Position numbers and translations under genes: made by a program
Assembly: GCA_030280995.1 (NCBI GenBank)
Contig: JASXTE010000016.1
Location: 12,725,001 to 12,789,000 of the forward strand
Direction: 5' to 3'
DNA: 64,000 nucleotides
Source: Hemileia vastatrix
Lineage: Eukaryota > Basidiomycota > Pucciniomycetes > Pucciniales > Zaghouaniaceae
In this document: positions 37,945-49,139 of the stretch, in pieces
Layout of the letters: each line of letters opens with the position of its first letter
Numbering within the stretch: the stretch's first letter is position 1
Notes under the pieces: model-generated
The model's input: only the letters and a program-made list of their open reading frames with translations
Database searches by the model: none
Told to the model about the DNA's origin: nothing

Positions 37945-40900
37945 CAAGTGCTACAACCTCTCCGCAAGATGAGAAAATCTCAGGTTGTAGTAGGTCAGCT
38001 CCCTTGGAAATATACCAAGTGCATTTTCAACTTTCTCTTTATAATTAATCTCTTTTCTGCAAGTATTCTTCATGTTTTTTATCAAGTATCTGTTCTCTCT
38101 CCAGATTTTCAATTATTTTTAATTCAAGTTCAAAAAAGAAGATTGGCTATATATCTTTATTGAAAGATATGCCAAAAATCTGTGGGATGTTTAGATCGGG
38201 GTCTAAAATTAAGTCCTCCAAATTGTGCACCGCTAGGGTTTCCTCTTTACCTTTCAAAAACATTACCTTGGCCACGTCTGTGAGCATTGGGGAAACCCCT
38301 GGTTATTTTTGTAGGATGGAAGAAACCTCAAAAAAATAAAATAAAATTTTTAAGATAACTGAAGAAAACAAGAAAAAAATATGAAGATAATCAAAAAAGA
38401 AGAAAAGAATTATTTTTTTGAAGATCAACAAGATCAATTTTTGGGCCTCCAGCATGAGGTTAAACTGCATAAGCTTTTGAAGAAAGAAGATAATCAAGAT
38501 CAATTTTTAAGTATTCAGAATGAGGTTAAACTGCATAAATTTTTGAAGAATGAAGATCAGCAAGATCAATTTTTAGGCCTCCGGCATGAGGATAAACTGC
38601 ACAACTTTTGAAGATGTGATTCAGTAGATGAATCAAGATTTGAAAATTTAGACAATTAAAGTGAGGATGAAGATTTGGAATTGTGGAAAAGTTTTGGAGT
38701 GGTGAGATTGGGGTCTAAAAGTAAGTCTCCCAATAGTGCACTGCTATGGTTTCTTCTACACCTTTCAAAAACATTACTTGGGCCACACATGTGAGCGATG
38801 GAGAAACTCTTGGTTTTTGTTCCAGGTCTGGTGGTGATGACATCCTGAAGATCCCTCAAGTTGAAGGCAGAGCTGAAAAGTATAAGAAGTTAGTGCAGAA
38901 GATTAGGCCTGTCAATGAGCCTATGCCTGTAGGTGTGAATCCTCCTTTGAAGAGACCTCCATTATCAAGAGATCTGTACTGTACTCCTCTGGTGAAGAAT
39001 CCTCCTGATTTTGTGGAAAGGTTGAAAGTTGTTAATTTTAGTCCTGATGGGTTGTTGTCTGATGAGGAAAAGAAGTTGTCGTTGCACGTTATTGTGCTCA
39101 GGGAGAAAGCGGGGGCATTTTTCGAAGAGGAAGGGGGTGTTTTGAAGCACTCATATGGGGAACCTTACTTGATTCCTGTGGTTTCTCACAAACCGTGGTA
39201 AATCAAACCTCTTCCAATTCCAGCTGCTATTAGGGATGATTTTATAGAGATTTTTAGGGAAAGAGTCAGGACTGGTTTATATAAACAATCAACATCTAGT
39301 TACTCAGGTCCCGTGTTCTGTGTAAAGAAGAAGAGTGGGAAGCTGAGGGTGGTGCATGATCTTGGGCCATGAATAGATTCACTATCAAGGATGCGGGAAT
39401 CCCTTCAAGTGAGGAAGACTTCATGGAAGCTTTTGCTGGAAGTGTGTGTTATGGTTTGGGTGATATTATGGGTGGTTATGATAAAAGGAAACTTCACACT
39501 GATTCACAGCCACTTAAATATTTGAGACTCCTCTGGGAATATTTCATCTCACTAGGTTGCCTCAAGGAGCAACTAATTCAGTAGCAGTATATCAAGCACA
39601 AATGGCTTGGATTTTACCGGATGAGTTTCGTACTCATTCTGGTAATTTTATTCATGATGGTGTAATCAAAGGACCCTCCACTGATTATGAAAATGTGGTG
39701 CTGAAGTAAAACCCTGTTATAAGGAGATTTGTTTGGGAATATGCAATTACTCTAGAGAGAGTATTTTTTATGATTTAAGAGGCTGGTTTGACCATTTCTG
39801 GGTCAAAGTTTTGTTGTTGTGTTTCTGCTCTGGAAAGTCTGGGTCATGTCATATGCAAGGAGGAAGGATTATGGCAAAGAAGAAGGCCTATAAAATTCAG
39901 TTGTGGCCAAGGCCTAAAAATACTACTGAAGTCAGGGGATTTTTGTGGGTTTGTGTGTATGTCTGTATTTTTATTAAAGATTTTTCTTTGTTGGATTCAC
40001 CTTTAAGAAGGTTTTCCAGGAAAGATGCAGAGTGGGAATGGACTGAAGAGTGTGATAAGGCTTTTCAGAAGTTAAAAAGGTGGTGAGTGAAGATATTATT
40101 TTTCACAAGTTGGATTATAGAGTGGGAGCCAGAAAAATTTATCTGAAAGTGGACTCAAGGTATATTACTGCTGGTGCTTTTTTGTCTCAGGATGATAATA
40201 CAGGGAGGGTCAGGCCTGTAAGGTATGAGTCTGTGGTATTTAATGAGGTTGAATCTAGATATTCTCAACTTAAGTTGGAATTGTGAGGTGTAGCAAAAAT
40301 TTTGAAGAAGCTGCAAAATATTTTATGGGGGCAGCATTTTGAGCTGCAGGTGGATGCAAAATCTCTGGCTTAAGTGATAAATACACCTAGTCTTCCAAAT
40401 TCTCCAATTACTAGGTGGGTGGCATTTATTCAGAATTTTTCTTTTGACCTGGTACACAAACCTGAGAAAACTTTTACGATGCCAGATGGATTGTCAAGGA
40501 GACCACCCATGGATAAAGATTCAGACTCTGAAGAATTTGATGAAGATGTTCCAGTGTTTAGGGCCAGAGCAAAGGTTGCTGAAGATTTTTCTCTCCTCCC
40601 CCATGAGGCTAAACTGGATGATTGTCTCTCCTCCCCCATGAGGCTAAACTGGATGATTTTTCTCTCCTCCCCCAAGAAGCTAAGCTGGATGATTGTTCTC
40701 TCCTCCACCAAGAGGTTAAACTGGCTTGTTCTGATCTTGATACTGGTTATCAGGATGTTTTATTTGATGAAAATGATGGCTGTTGTTTGGGATGGCTCAA
40801 AATTGGAAAATGGTGTTTTTATTGGTGAACTGGATTCTCTTAAAATTGAGTGGAAAGAAAAGGGTGTACTAAAGTTTAATTTTTGGTGTCCTGGATGGGC

Positions 40901-42256
40901 TGGCCACATTGCTCATGTGTACACTGGAGATTTTGATGATAGGGTGTACCCTTGGATGTTGTTTTGTTTGATTTTGAAGATGAGACCTGGGGTCAGACTG
41001 GGTTTTATTTTATTATGGTTGATTATCTGTTAACCTTGGAGATTCCAGATATTTGTGTTGATGATACTTGGGTTGCAATCAAGAAGAAGAGTCCTGGCTC
41101 TATGTGTCAGTAAGGAGGTTGATGAGGAAGAAACATCTTAATCATCAAGTGGTGTTGACTCAGAAGAAGGGTCAAGAGTTGGTGTTGAAGTTTTTGCATC
41201 AGGACCTTGGTCATAGAGGCTTTGGGGAGACCTATAGAAGAGTAGCAGATAGAGTTTGGTGGCCATGTATGAATTTGGCTGTGCAGGGTTGGGCTCAATC
41301 TTGTGAAGAGTGTCAAAGAAGAAGTCACTTGAAACCTAAAGAGGTTGGCCATGCTATGGTGAATCAGCTGTGTTTGGAAGAGTCAGTTTGGATGCTGTTC
41401 ATATTAAAGAGGGAATTTAAGAATACTTGATTGTTTCCAGGGATAATTTTTCTGGTTGGTTTGAAGCAGTGCCTCTGGTTAATTTGACTGCCAAAAATGT
41501 GGCAGAATTTTTGAAGAAGAAATGGGTTTTTAGGTATGGCTTGATGAATTTGGTGACTGTTGATGGTGGGCCAGAGTTTGGAGATTAATTTAAAGAAGCT
41601 GTGGCAATTATTGGTTCTAAAGACAGAGTGTCTACACCTTATTATCCTGAAGCTGAAGGCATGGTTGAAGAAGGCCATCAAGTTATCGAAAATGCTTTGG
41701 TGAATATGGGTGGAGATAGTGCTGAAAAATGGAGCCATTATTTACCCTTAGTGTTATTTGCTGATAGGGTCACTGTGAAAAGGACAACTGGCTATTCCCC
41801 TTATGAATTTATTTTTGGGCAGAAAGCTCTTCTACCAGTGGATTTGGAAGCTGTCTCTAATCTTGAAATTGATTAGGATGATGTGTTCTCAACAGAATAT
41901 TTGCTCTGTTCCAGGATGCAACAGTTGCAAAGTAGAGTGGAATGTCAAGAGAAGACATACTCTAGAAGGATGATGATAAGAAATCAATCAGTAAGATACT
42001 GGGATATGAAATTGGCTTATAAACTCAGGAATCCTTTGAAACCTGGTGTTTGGTTTTGGGGTATAATAGAAGTTTGGAGAGTCAGTGAAAAAAGATGTTT
42101 GCTGACAGATGGAATGGACCTTAAAGAGTCTTATTTCAGGTGTCTGGAGGTTCTTATGTTTTGGAGGAGTTAGATGGTGCAGTCTTAAAGAAGAGATTGG
42201 CTGCTGATCAGGTGAAGAGATTTTACACAAGAGGCACTAGAAGTGAAGAAAATTGA
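37945..42256 (+). pseudogene. pol of element O: RT, RNase H, integrase (many stops)
   Basis: Homologous to element Y pol over its whole length. The N-terminal part carries mini-hairpins at 38446 and 38579 (and a degraded one near 38513). RT: SYSGPVFCVKKKSGKLRVVHDL (39300), YGLGDIMGGYD (39460), then FIHDG near 39650 where Y has FIDDG, so one catalytic Asp is changed. RNase H near 40140-40370. Four mini-hairpins at 40597-40725 code for P(H/Q)EAKLD repeats. Integrase zinc site near 41190-41320 (HQDLGHRG, CEECQRRS), VTVDGGPEFG (41565), YYPEAEGMVEEGHQ (41640), GPY/F remnant near 42110. More than ten stops and frameshifts are spread over the frame. Confidence 0.87.
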
Positions 42257-43560
42257 CTCCCCATAGAGGATAAAATATGGACCATTCTTTAATTTTGGAT
42301 TTTGGTGATGCTGTGCATCTGTTTTGTTGGAAACCTTTTTTTGTTAGAAGGTACCTAGGGGTAGGGCTTCTAGATTTAATTTTTGCAAGTGTAGGGGTAA
42401 CTGATAGGCTGGCTGCTCTATCAACAGTTACCCAAGATTGTCTTTTTCCAACCCCTTCTCTAAATTTGCTTGAACCCTAGTATTGGTCTCTCTTTACAGG
42501 GTTTAGTCCTCTATGACTTTAAACTGGAAATTCTTTTGGTCTTCATGTTCCAGACTCTTCACTCTTATTTGTTTTTGGTTATTGTGTTGGAAGTTGTGTA
42601 TTTTTAGAAGGTACCCAGGGGGGGCTTCTAGATTTAATTATTGAAAGTGTGGGAGTAACTGATGAGCTGGCTTCTCTGTAGAACAGTTACCCCAAAATTT
42701 CTGTTTCAAGTATTTTGTTTGTCCTAGTTGAATCCTTGTTCTGGTTTTTGTTATGCAGGTTTCAATTCCACAATGACTTTAAACTGGCTTACTGTTTCAA
42801 GACTGGCTTCTTTGGTCTTGGTGGTGGATCACTGATGGTCTCCCATCATTTTTACTTATTGGAGGGAGCCCAGCCAGTGATCATTTACTTGGACTGGACT
42901 TTCTATGGAGCCAGACTTTTTTTTTCTTTCTGTGTTGGTTGTGTTAGATAGAAGTTTCGCTATGCAATATAGGGGGTGGACTTGCTTGAAAGTCATCAAC
43001 CTGAACTCAGATGGAACTAAGATGGAACTCTACTTGAACACCAACCTAAAACTGTTCTGCTGAGTGGTGTTCATCCCTGATTTTATAGTTCCTTTATCAA
43101 TAGCTCAAGGTGTGTTCATTCTGTGGTGAGTTTAGGTCCAAGGTTGTCAACTATCTAGCAAGTCTGCCCCCCATATTGTGTGGTGTTTTAAATTTTTTTC
43201 TTTTTTCTTTTTTTTTTCTTCAAATATTTTTATGGGGTTATTAGGATATAGAAGAGGGAAAATTCACAAAATTTTATTATATGGTGTCACCACATCAGGG
43301 CCACCTGGATGTGGGAAAGACTTGGTGGGGAAAGTCTCATCAATTGGCCAGGCAATGCTATTTTCTTTTTTATCTTTATCTCATTTTTTTATTATTTTCT
43401 GTGATTTCTATTTATTTCTTATTTTCTTTATTTATATTATTTTTCTTAATTTATTTTATCTCAATTTATCTAAAAATTATTTAAATGTGTATTCATATCA
43501 AGGTGCACTTGGTTGTGTGTAAGGTTTCAGGGGATCACCTCATCAATTGGCTGGGGGATA
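42257..43560 (+). ncRNA. Structured 3' non-coding region of element O
   Basis: It contains two tandem hairpin-1/hairpin-2 pairs: TAGAAG/CTTCTA at 42345-42372 with GGGTAACTG/CAGTTACCC at 42395-42433, and TAGAAG/CTTCTA at 42605-42630 with GGGAGTAACTG/CAGTTACCCC at 42651-42693. Hairpin 3 lies at about 42825-42884 and hairpin 4 (CCACATC/GATGTGG, inner AGG/CCT) at 43290-43314, with a weaker copy near 43493-43520. Mini-hairpins occur at 42506 and 42768. A MITE is inserted at 42958-43185. A third hairpin 2 lies further on at 44244-44286. Confidence 0.68.
42958..43185 (+). mobile_element. CACTA-like MITE, copy 3, inside element O
   Basis: 228 bp flanked by TTT on both sides (42955-42957, 43186-43188). 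The left end CGCTATGCAATATAGGGGGT is a changed CACTACGCAATATAGGGGG; the right end, reversed, is CACCACACAATATGGGGGGC. Same orientation as copy 2, with a shorter interior repeat run and one damaged palindrome. Confidence 0.83.
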
Positions 43561-43639
43561 CCATTTTGTTATTTTTTTAGACAGGATGAAGGTTCTTGTG
43601 GAACTCAAGAACTGTTGGGTAATACTTCAAGATATTCTT

Positions 43640-44470
43640 TTAGTCCACCAAGACCTATAATTGGTTGGTTTTTTTATAAGATTGCTTCAAGATTCTTATT
43701 ATTGTTACTACTGGGGATCTGTTAGTCCTCTATGACTTTAAACTGGCTGATTTGCAAGATTTTATCAAGAATTTTGCTTGTGCTTTTTTAAATCTACTAG
43801 TCCTCTAAGACTTTAAACTGGCTTGTTTTTAAGATTTTATCAAGAATTCATCTTATTCTTTTTTGGATCTTCTAGTCCTCCAAGACTTTAAACTGGCTAA
43901 TTACAATTTTATTTCAAGAATTTGAATCCTCTATGGGTTCTTTAGTCCATCAAGACTTTAAAACTGAACACTGGATAGTCCATAATGACTTTAAACTGAA
44001 CACTGGGGTAGTCAATCAAGACTTTAAACTGAACACTGGGGAAGTCCATCTAGACTTTACACTGAACACTGTGGTCAGTCCATCAAGACTTAAAACTGAA
44101 AAATGGTATAGTCCCCCAAGACTATAAACTGAGGATGGTTTAATTTTTGAGTCCTTAAGGAATATAAACTGAAAATGGGAGTTGGTGTGATTCTGGCAGA
44201 GTGCATCCAAGGGGGAGTCTCTGAATTCTTTTAAGGCAAGTGTGGGGGTAACTGATGAGCTGGCTGCTCTGTAGAAAAGCTACCCCAGAATTTTAGTTTG
44301 TTTCTTTGGTTTTTAGTGTTTTTCTCTGTTTCTGTCTTTTTGATTCAGGTTTTTGAGTCCCCCAAGACTATAAACTGAGAGTTTTGAATCCCCCAAGTCT
44401 ATAAACTGAGGGCTGTTAGTCCCCCAAGACTTAAAACTGAGGATTAGTCCCCCAAGACTTTAAACTGAGG
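43640..44470 (+). repeat. Distal array of mini-hairpin repeats, element O
   Basis: About 15 copies, for example near 43640, 43722, 43798, 43871, 43943, 43974, 44008, 44042, 44079, 44111, 44354, 44418 and 44443. The common form is AGTC-CWCCAA-GACT-TTAAACTG(G/A). Downstream copies read AGTCCCCCAAGACTATAAACTGA. Spacers are 8-60 bases. Confidence 0.88.
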
Positions 44471-44520
44471 AAATTTTTTTATTTTTTATTTCTAAATAAA
44501 GATTTTCAGGCAAGAAGAAA

Positions 44521-45144
44521 TTACAGAAAAGAATCAAGAGATGTAACAAAATGTTCAGCATTGGCTTTGAACTGGTGCATGAGGTTCTTCATTTTCTCAA
44601 TCTTTTGTGGATTTCTGGCATGAGTGGATTGGAAGTAATTTAGAAGGAGATACATCTTTTGAGAAGAATGTTGTTGGATTTTGTCTTTGATGGTGGGTAA
44701 TGGATTAGATGGGGGTTCTTCAATGGTTCCCACATTTTCATCATCACAGTCAGGATGGAAATGAAGTGGAAATTTGTCAGATTGAATTTCAGTATGAAGA
44801 AGTATTGGGCTTACCATCAGAAGGACCAGGGATGGTAGAGCTAGTTTTTGTAGTGGAGTTGACACTCTTTTTTGAAGGGTGTACCTTGTTGACCAGTCTG
44901 GGGAGCAGGACAGATGTTCTGGATCTTTTGGTGCTGTAAGAAGGTGATCAGGTTAAGGAGGAAGAGAAGATGTTGAAGAGGAAAATGGACCAGGTCTGAA
45001 AAAAGTCCTCTTCCTAAATTGACAGGCATCACAGGATGTTCTGTAGAGATGAGCCAGTGGTGTGATGGTACAGATGAAACTGTTTTCAATGCAGTATTGG
45101 CAAGGACCCATGTCAGTAGCAGATATGGAAAGAAAGCTGAACAT
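44521..45144 (-). pseudogene. Antisense Zn2Cys6-type small protein of element O (acceptor site lost)
   Basis: Homologue of the element Y antisense gene. It starts MFSFLSISATDMGPC; the motif reads CQYC-x6-C-x12-CDAC-x6-F, so the sixth Cys is replaced. Donor CTGATG|GTAAGC at 44814 is preserved, but the acceptor reads TTTCCACTTC where element M has TTTCAAGCTC, so splicing would fail. Exon 2 continues FHPDCDDENVGTIEEP to the stop at 44521 and ends with the helical tail (NLMHQFKANAEHFV). Position, motif spacing and intron site agree with the Y and M copies. Confidence 0.75.
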
Positions 45145-45180
45145 GGTGGTTGTGATGAAGGAGAATGTGGACATTCTCTA

Positions 45181-45192
45181 TTGGAGGGAGGA
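45181..45192 (+). promoter_or_regulatory. Polypurine tract of element O
   Basis: TTGGAGGGAGGA before the 3' LTR, the same tract as in Y and M. Confidence 0.78.
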
Positions 45193-46292
45193 GGTGGTCT
45201 TCCAACATTGTCAGAGCCCTTTGTTGGTTTATTTGGCGTTGTTTTAATATGTCTTAAATGACAATGTATAATAATTGGGTGTTTTTCTGGATTTATTCAT
45301 CAAATATTGGGACTGCGGGGATGTGGTTACTAACAATGGATAGCCCCGGTGTGTCTCTATATTTAATTTCCTCTTGAAATTTTTTAGATTTTAACTATTA
45401 AAGGGATTATTTCTCATTTTTCATTTAAAAAGATATCTGTTTAATTTTGTTTTTTGTGTTTTACAGGCTAACCTTTAGTCTTAGGGTTAAGTGCTTAGAA
45501 CCATTAGAATGAGCTTATTTTTCTCTAAATTTTATTTCACAATGTTTTTATAGCCTAATTATGTTTTTTAAAGGTTTTAGTAGTTGTAGTAGATTTTTCT
45601 AAGTATTTTGGGTATTTTTGGAGGTTTTTGGTGGTTTTCTGGCTTCAGGGTGGTCCGGCCACCTCAGGAGGGCCTACCAACGTTGGTGGGACCACTCACC
45701 TTGATTCCAGAAGGCTGGGAGGTGTTTATAGAGGGGTTTTATGCAATTTGGCACTCAAGAACACCAAATTTGTTGGTGTACATGTTTTTTTAGATAGTGG
45801 TCTGGTGTAAATAGTGAATAAGACAATTTGGGGCAACTTTAATTATCATACAACCATCCGGAGGTGATATCCTTGTTCCTCACTCAGTTTTCACTGGTTT
45901 TTTGGCCCCAATTGGCTGTGTTTGTTGCAAGGTGAGTTCTTCATTTAACTTAACTTGGCAACTGGTTTCTCTAGTATAGTCTTGCAAGCTATATCAAGTA
46001 TTATTTCTGTCTCTGGTGTGGATTTGCAACCTAAATCAAGTATCACTTCTTTATCTGGTGTTGACATTGGTCTTCATTTCAGTTCTTTGGTTTGATAGTC
46101 TGTCTGGAGACTAATTTCTTGGCTTATCAGGCAGTCAAGTGTGTTGGAAAAGGTTCTTTAGCAAACAGCAACCAATTTACTGTAGCAGGTAAATCTCACT
46201 TTATTTTTCTAAAGGGAGAGGGGATTTTCTCTCTGTTTTTTCTCCAACTCCCTTGTACAAGGCCTATAGCTAGTACTATAGAATTTTATACA
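45193..46292 (+). repeat. 3' LTR of element O
   Basis: Starts GGTGGTCTTCCAACATTG (first T of the LTR changed to G) and ends AATTTTATACA. About 1.1 kb, homologous to 12436-13225, 13984-14776, 22894-23971 and 55870-56939. It contains short open frames with no family resemblance. CpG-poor. Confidence 0.82.
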
Positions 46293-46636
46293 ATGGGTCT
46301 AAAAAATCTTCTTCCATTTTTAGCTGATTGTTCAAAATTAATTATAAAGTTTATTTTATAATCACTGTTTTAAAAACTAAATATTTAGATAAATAAATTG
46401 AACATTTTTGATAATAAATAAAGAAAAATAAATTGACAAAAAAATAAAAAAGTTTTAAGTTATTAAAAAAAGAGTTTTTTGATAAGGATTTGAAAGGGTT
46501 CAGTAAAAGATACCTTAAAAATAAGTTCAGAATCAGATTCATTAGATTAACTTGTAAAAAGTGTAAAAAAGAGTAACAAACAAAAATCAATAGCAAGAAA
46601 AATTTGCTTACTGGTAATTGGATAAGGTCAAGAAAA
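46293..46636. other. AT-rich, nothing recognised
   Basis: Poly-A/T-rich sequence between the 3' LTR of element O and a chromovirus LTR. A minus-strand open frame of 111 codons here is hydrophobic and low complexity and shows no motif. Confidence 0.4.
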
Positions 46637-47424
46637 TTTTCAAGGGGTCTTTTATGTCTATAAGGTTTTTGAGGGTGGTCCGACATCAGTAACAGGGGAA
46701 TTTCTGGATCTCAAAGTTTAGGGTACATACTTATATCTTTTTATTGGTTTTACTCAAATATAAGAGGTAGAAAATTTCATTATTATTATGAATTAAAGAG
46801 ATAGAACTAAAAGAATGTAATTACTAAAACTAATAATTAATAGTGATAAGTATTAAATAAAATAAATGTTTGTTAAATGTAAGTAAGTAATGGAATGATC
46901 AAAAACAGCCAAAAAGAGAGGCCTTATATAGGCAAAGGAGAATCAAAGCACAGCAATAAAATTCTAAGATCAGTAGTATGAGAGAGAGAAAAAAGGAATA
47001 TTTCAGAAGGAATATTTTCAAATAATAAAGTTGTTCTAAAAAGAAGGTGTCAAAAAGATGTATTTACAGAGTATGACAGGAATAAATAAATTTATTTAAT
47101 ATTTACTGTAAAGGTCAATTCTAAATAAGAATTTTGATTTTTTTGTATATATTTATTTTTATTTTAATTTAAAACCTATTTAATAAAATTTTTTATTTCT
47201 TTCAACCTGTCAATGGGCACAGTGTTAGAGAATAAAAATATAAGGGACATTTTTATATTTAATTTTAATCAATCATTAACTTTACCATTCAGTAACTAGT
47301 TAATTTATTATAGGTAATTTTTATGTAACCAATTTATAATTAAATAATTAAAATAATAGGTTATGTATTCATTCAGTAAATAATTAATTATTTTACTGGG
47401 TAAACCTAGTAGCCTGGCTGAAAA
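46637..47424 (-). repeat. Old chromovirus LTR (solo)
   Basis: Aligns with the LTRs at 48309-49107 and 57092-57887: shared GGCCTTATATAGGCAAA, TACTGTAAAGGTCAATTCTAA-type blocks and the end GCCTGGCTGA. Both ends are eroded (start TTCAAGGGGTC for TGTCAAGGTC; the final CA is lost). No internal region is attached, so it is probably a solo LTR. Confidence 0.75.
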
Positions 47425-47676
47425 AAATTTTACCAATAATTCAAAATGATAAAGCAAAAATATGATCAATAATGTTTTAAAAAGGTAAGTGAGACAGAGA
47501 TAGGAACAATAAATTTTGTGGCAAACAGATGTGGATATCATGAATTTTCCCTGATCTCTTTTTCAAAAAAATGCAGCTCTCCCCGTCATATGATAAATTT
47601 CATCTAAATTTCAAGAATAATGTTTCCAAAGCACTGTACACGGCATGATCATTCTTTCTTATGCATATACTAATTC

Positions 47677-48307
47677 CAGCCAGAATTTACTTGGCTGCAT
47701 GTTGTACAGATGAAGGCTTGTGGCACACTGCATTTCACATCTAATAAAAACTCATGCCACATAATTCTAGCTACCATGTTTCATGTAGCTAAAAAACATA
47801 CACTCATCACATTTAAATTTACATTCCGTCAAAATTATTTCATTTTCAAATTTTTTAAAGGGAACTATAATGTGCAACACCTATTTCTAAAATATGAACC
47901 TCCCCACCATATTAAATTTGTAGAGTTTTAATTATGCAATTTTTTCGCCTTGACCTTTTTCCTGATCTTACTTGGCTCAAAATATTTAAACTTGGCCAAT
48001 GTTTCTGAAAGCAACATTTGATTTTGTTTCTATGTGTAACAATGAAAGGCAATTCCTAACCAGCTGCAGAGTGTTGTATATCTTATTTGAACACATGTTT
48101 ATTTATTTATGCATTTTATTTAAAAAATTTACTTTTTATTACAGCCAAATTTCTACTGGCTGCTTTTTGGAAACCTTAATTTATGACCCAAGCCTTTGAA
48201 ATTGGCTTGGGTACCTTAAATTTCAATTTAGTACTTCCAGCCAGGCTTCCCCTGGCTGGAAGTTTTGCATTCGGGAAACCAAAGTTGCTAAAAGATACTT
48301 TGGTTTC
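47677..48307. repeat. Cluster of short perfect hairpins, left part
   Basis: Inverted repeats with short loops: CAGCCA/TGGCTG (47677-47697), TGTGGCA/TGCCACA (47718-47763), TAGCTAC/GTAGCTA (about 47769-47792), CAGCCA/TGGCTG (48142-48162), ACCCAAGCC/GGCTTGGGT (48186-48212), ACTTCCAGCCAGG/CCTGGCTGGAAGT (48233-48263, 13 pairs) and GAAACCAAAGT/ACTTTGGTTTC (48275-48307, 11 pairs). The last ends one base before the chromovirus LTR. No protein-coding signal. Confidence 0.75.
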
Positions 48308-48308
48308 T

Positions 48309-49107
48309 TGTCTCAAGGTCTCTTTCGAGTCTAGAAGGTTTTATAGGGAGGTCCAATAGCAGTAACAATGATTTTAAGGGATTCAAAATCAGGTATGTAT
48401 TTTCCTATCTTAAAGATTATTTACTCAATAATAAGAGGTAAAGTTTTAATTATTATTATAATTAAGAACTAGGTAATTGTAAGTACTAAAAACAATAATA
48501 AATAGCAATAAATATTTTAAGTGTAGTAATTGTTTTAATAATGTAAGTAAGTAATGGAATGGAATGAATAAAAAACAACAAAAATGAGGCCTTATATAGG
48601 CAAAGGAGGGACAAAACACCGCAATGAAATTCTAAAAACAGTAGTATGAGAGAGAGAGAAAAAGAATATTCCAGAAGGAGTATTTTCAAATAATAAAGTT
48701 GTTCTAAAGAGAAGGTGTCAAAAAGATGTATTTGCAGAGTATGTCAGAAATACATCAATTTATTTAATATTTACTGTAAAAGTCAATTCTAAATAATAAA
48801 TTCGAATATATTTATTTTTATTTGAATATTACATTTTTATTTTAATTTAAAATTTTATTATATAATATAAATCTTTATTTCTTCCAACCTGTCAAATGAG
48901 CACGGTGTTAGAGATTAAAAATATAAGGGAAAATTTTATATTAAATTTTAATTATTTATTTAATTTTATCATTCTGTAATTAGTTAATTCATTATAAGTA
49001 ATTTTGATGTAACTAATTTATAATTAAATAATTAAAATAATAAGGTATGGCTTCATCCAGTAAATAATCAATTACTTCACTGGGTAAGTCTAGCAGCCTG
49101 GATGACA
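48309..49107 (-). repeat. 3' LTR of the chromovirus
   Basis: Forward ends TGTCTCAAGGTC and GGATGACA. A TATA-type segment (minus strand CCTATATAAGGCC, near 48590-48602) is shared with the 5' LTR. The two LTRs differ at scattered sites by eye, consistent with an older insertion than element Y. Confidence 0.83.
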
Positions 49108-49120
49108 CTCCCTCACTCTA
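49108..49120 (-). promoter_or_regulatory. Polypurine tract of the chromovirus
   Basis: The minus strand reads TAGAGTGAGGGAG directly before the LTR start TGTCATCC. The same tract abuts the LTR at 63450, which confirms both LTR edges. Confidence 0.82.
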
Positions 49121-49139
49121 AAAAAACAATAAAAAAATG

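Noticed and set aside
46351..46686. Hydrophobic 111-codon open frame on the minus strand
   Set aside because: AT-rich low-complexity translation with no motif, partly inside an old LTR.
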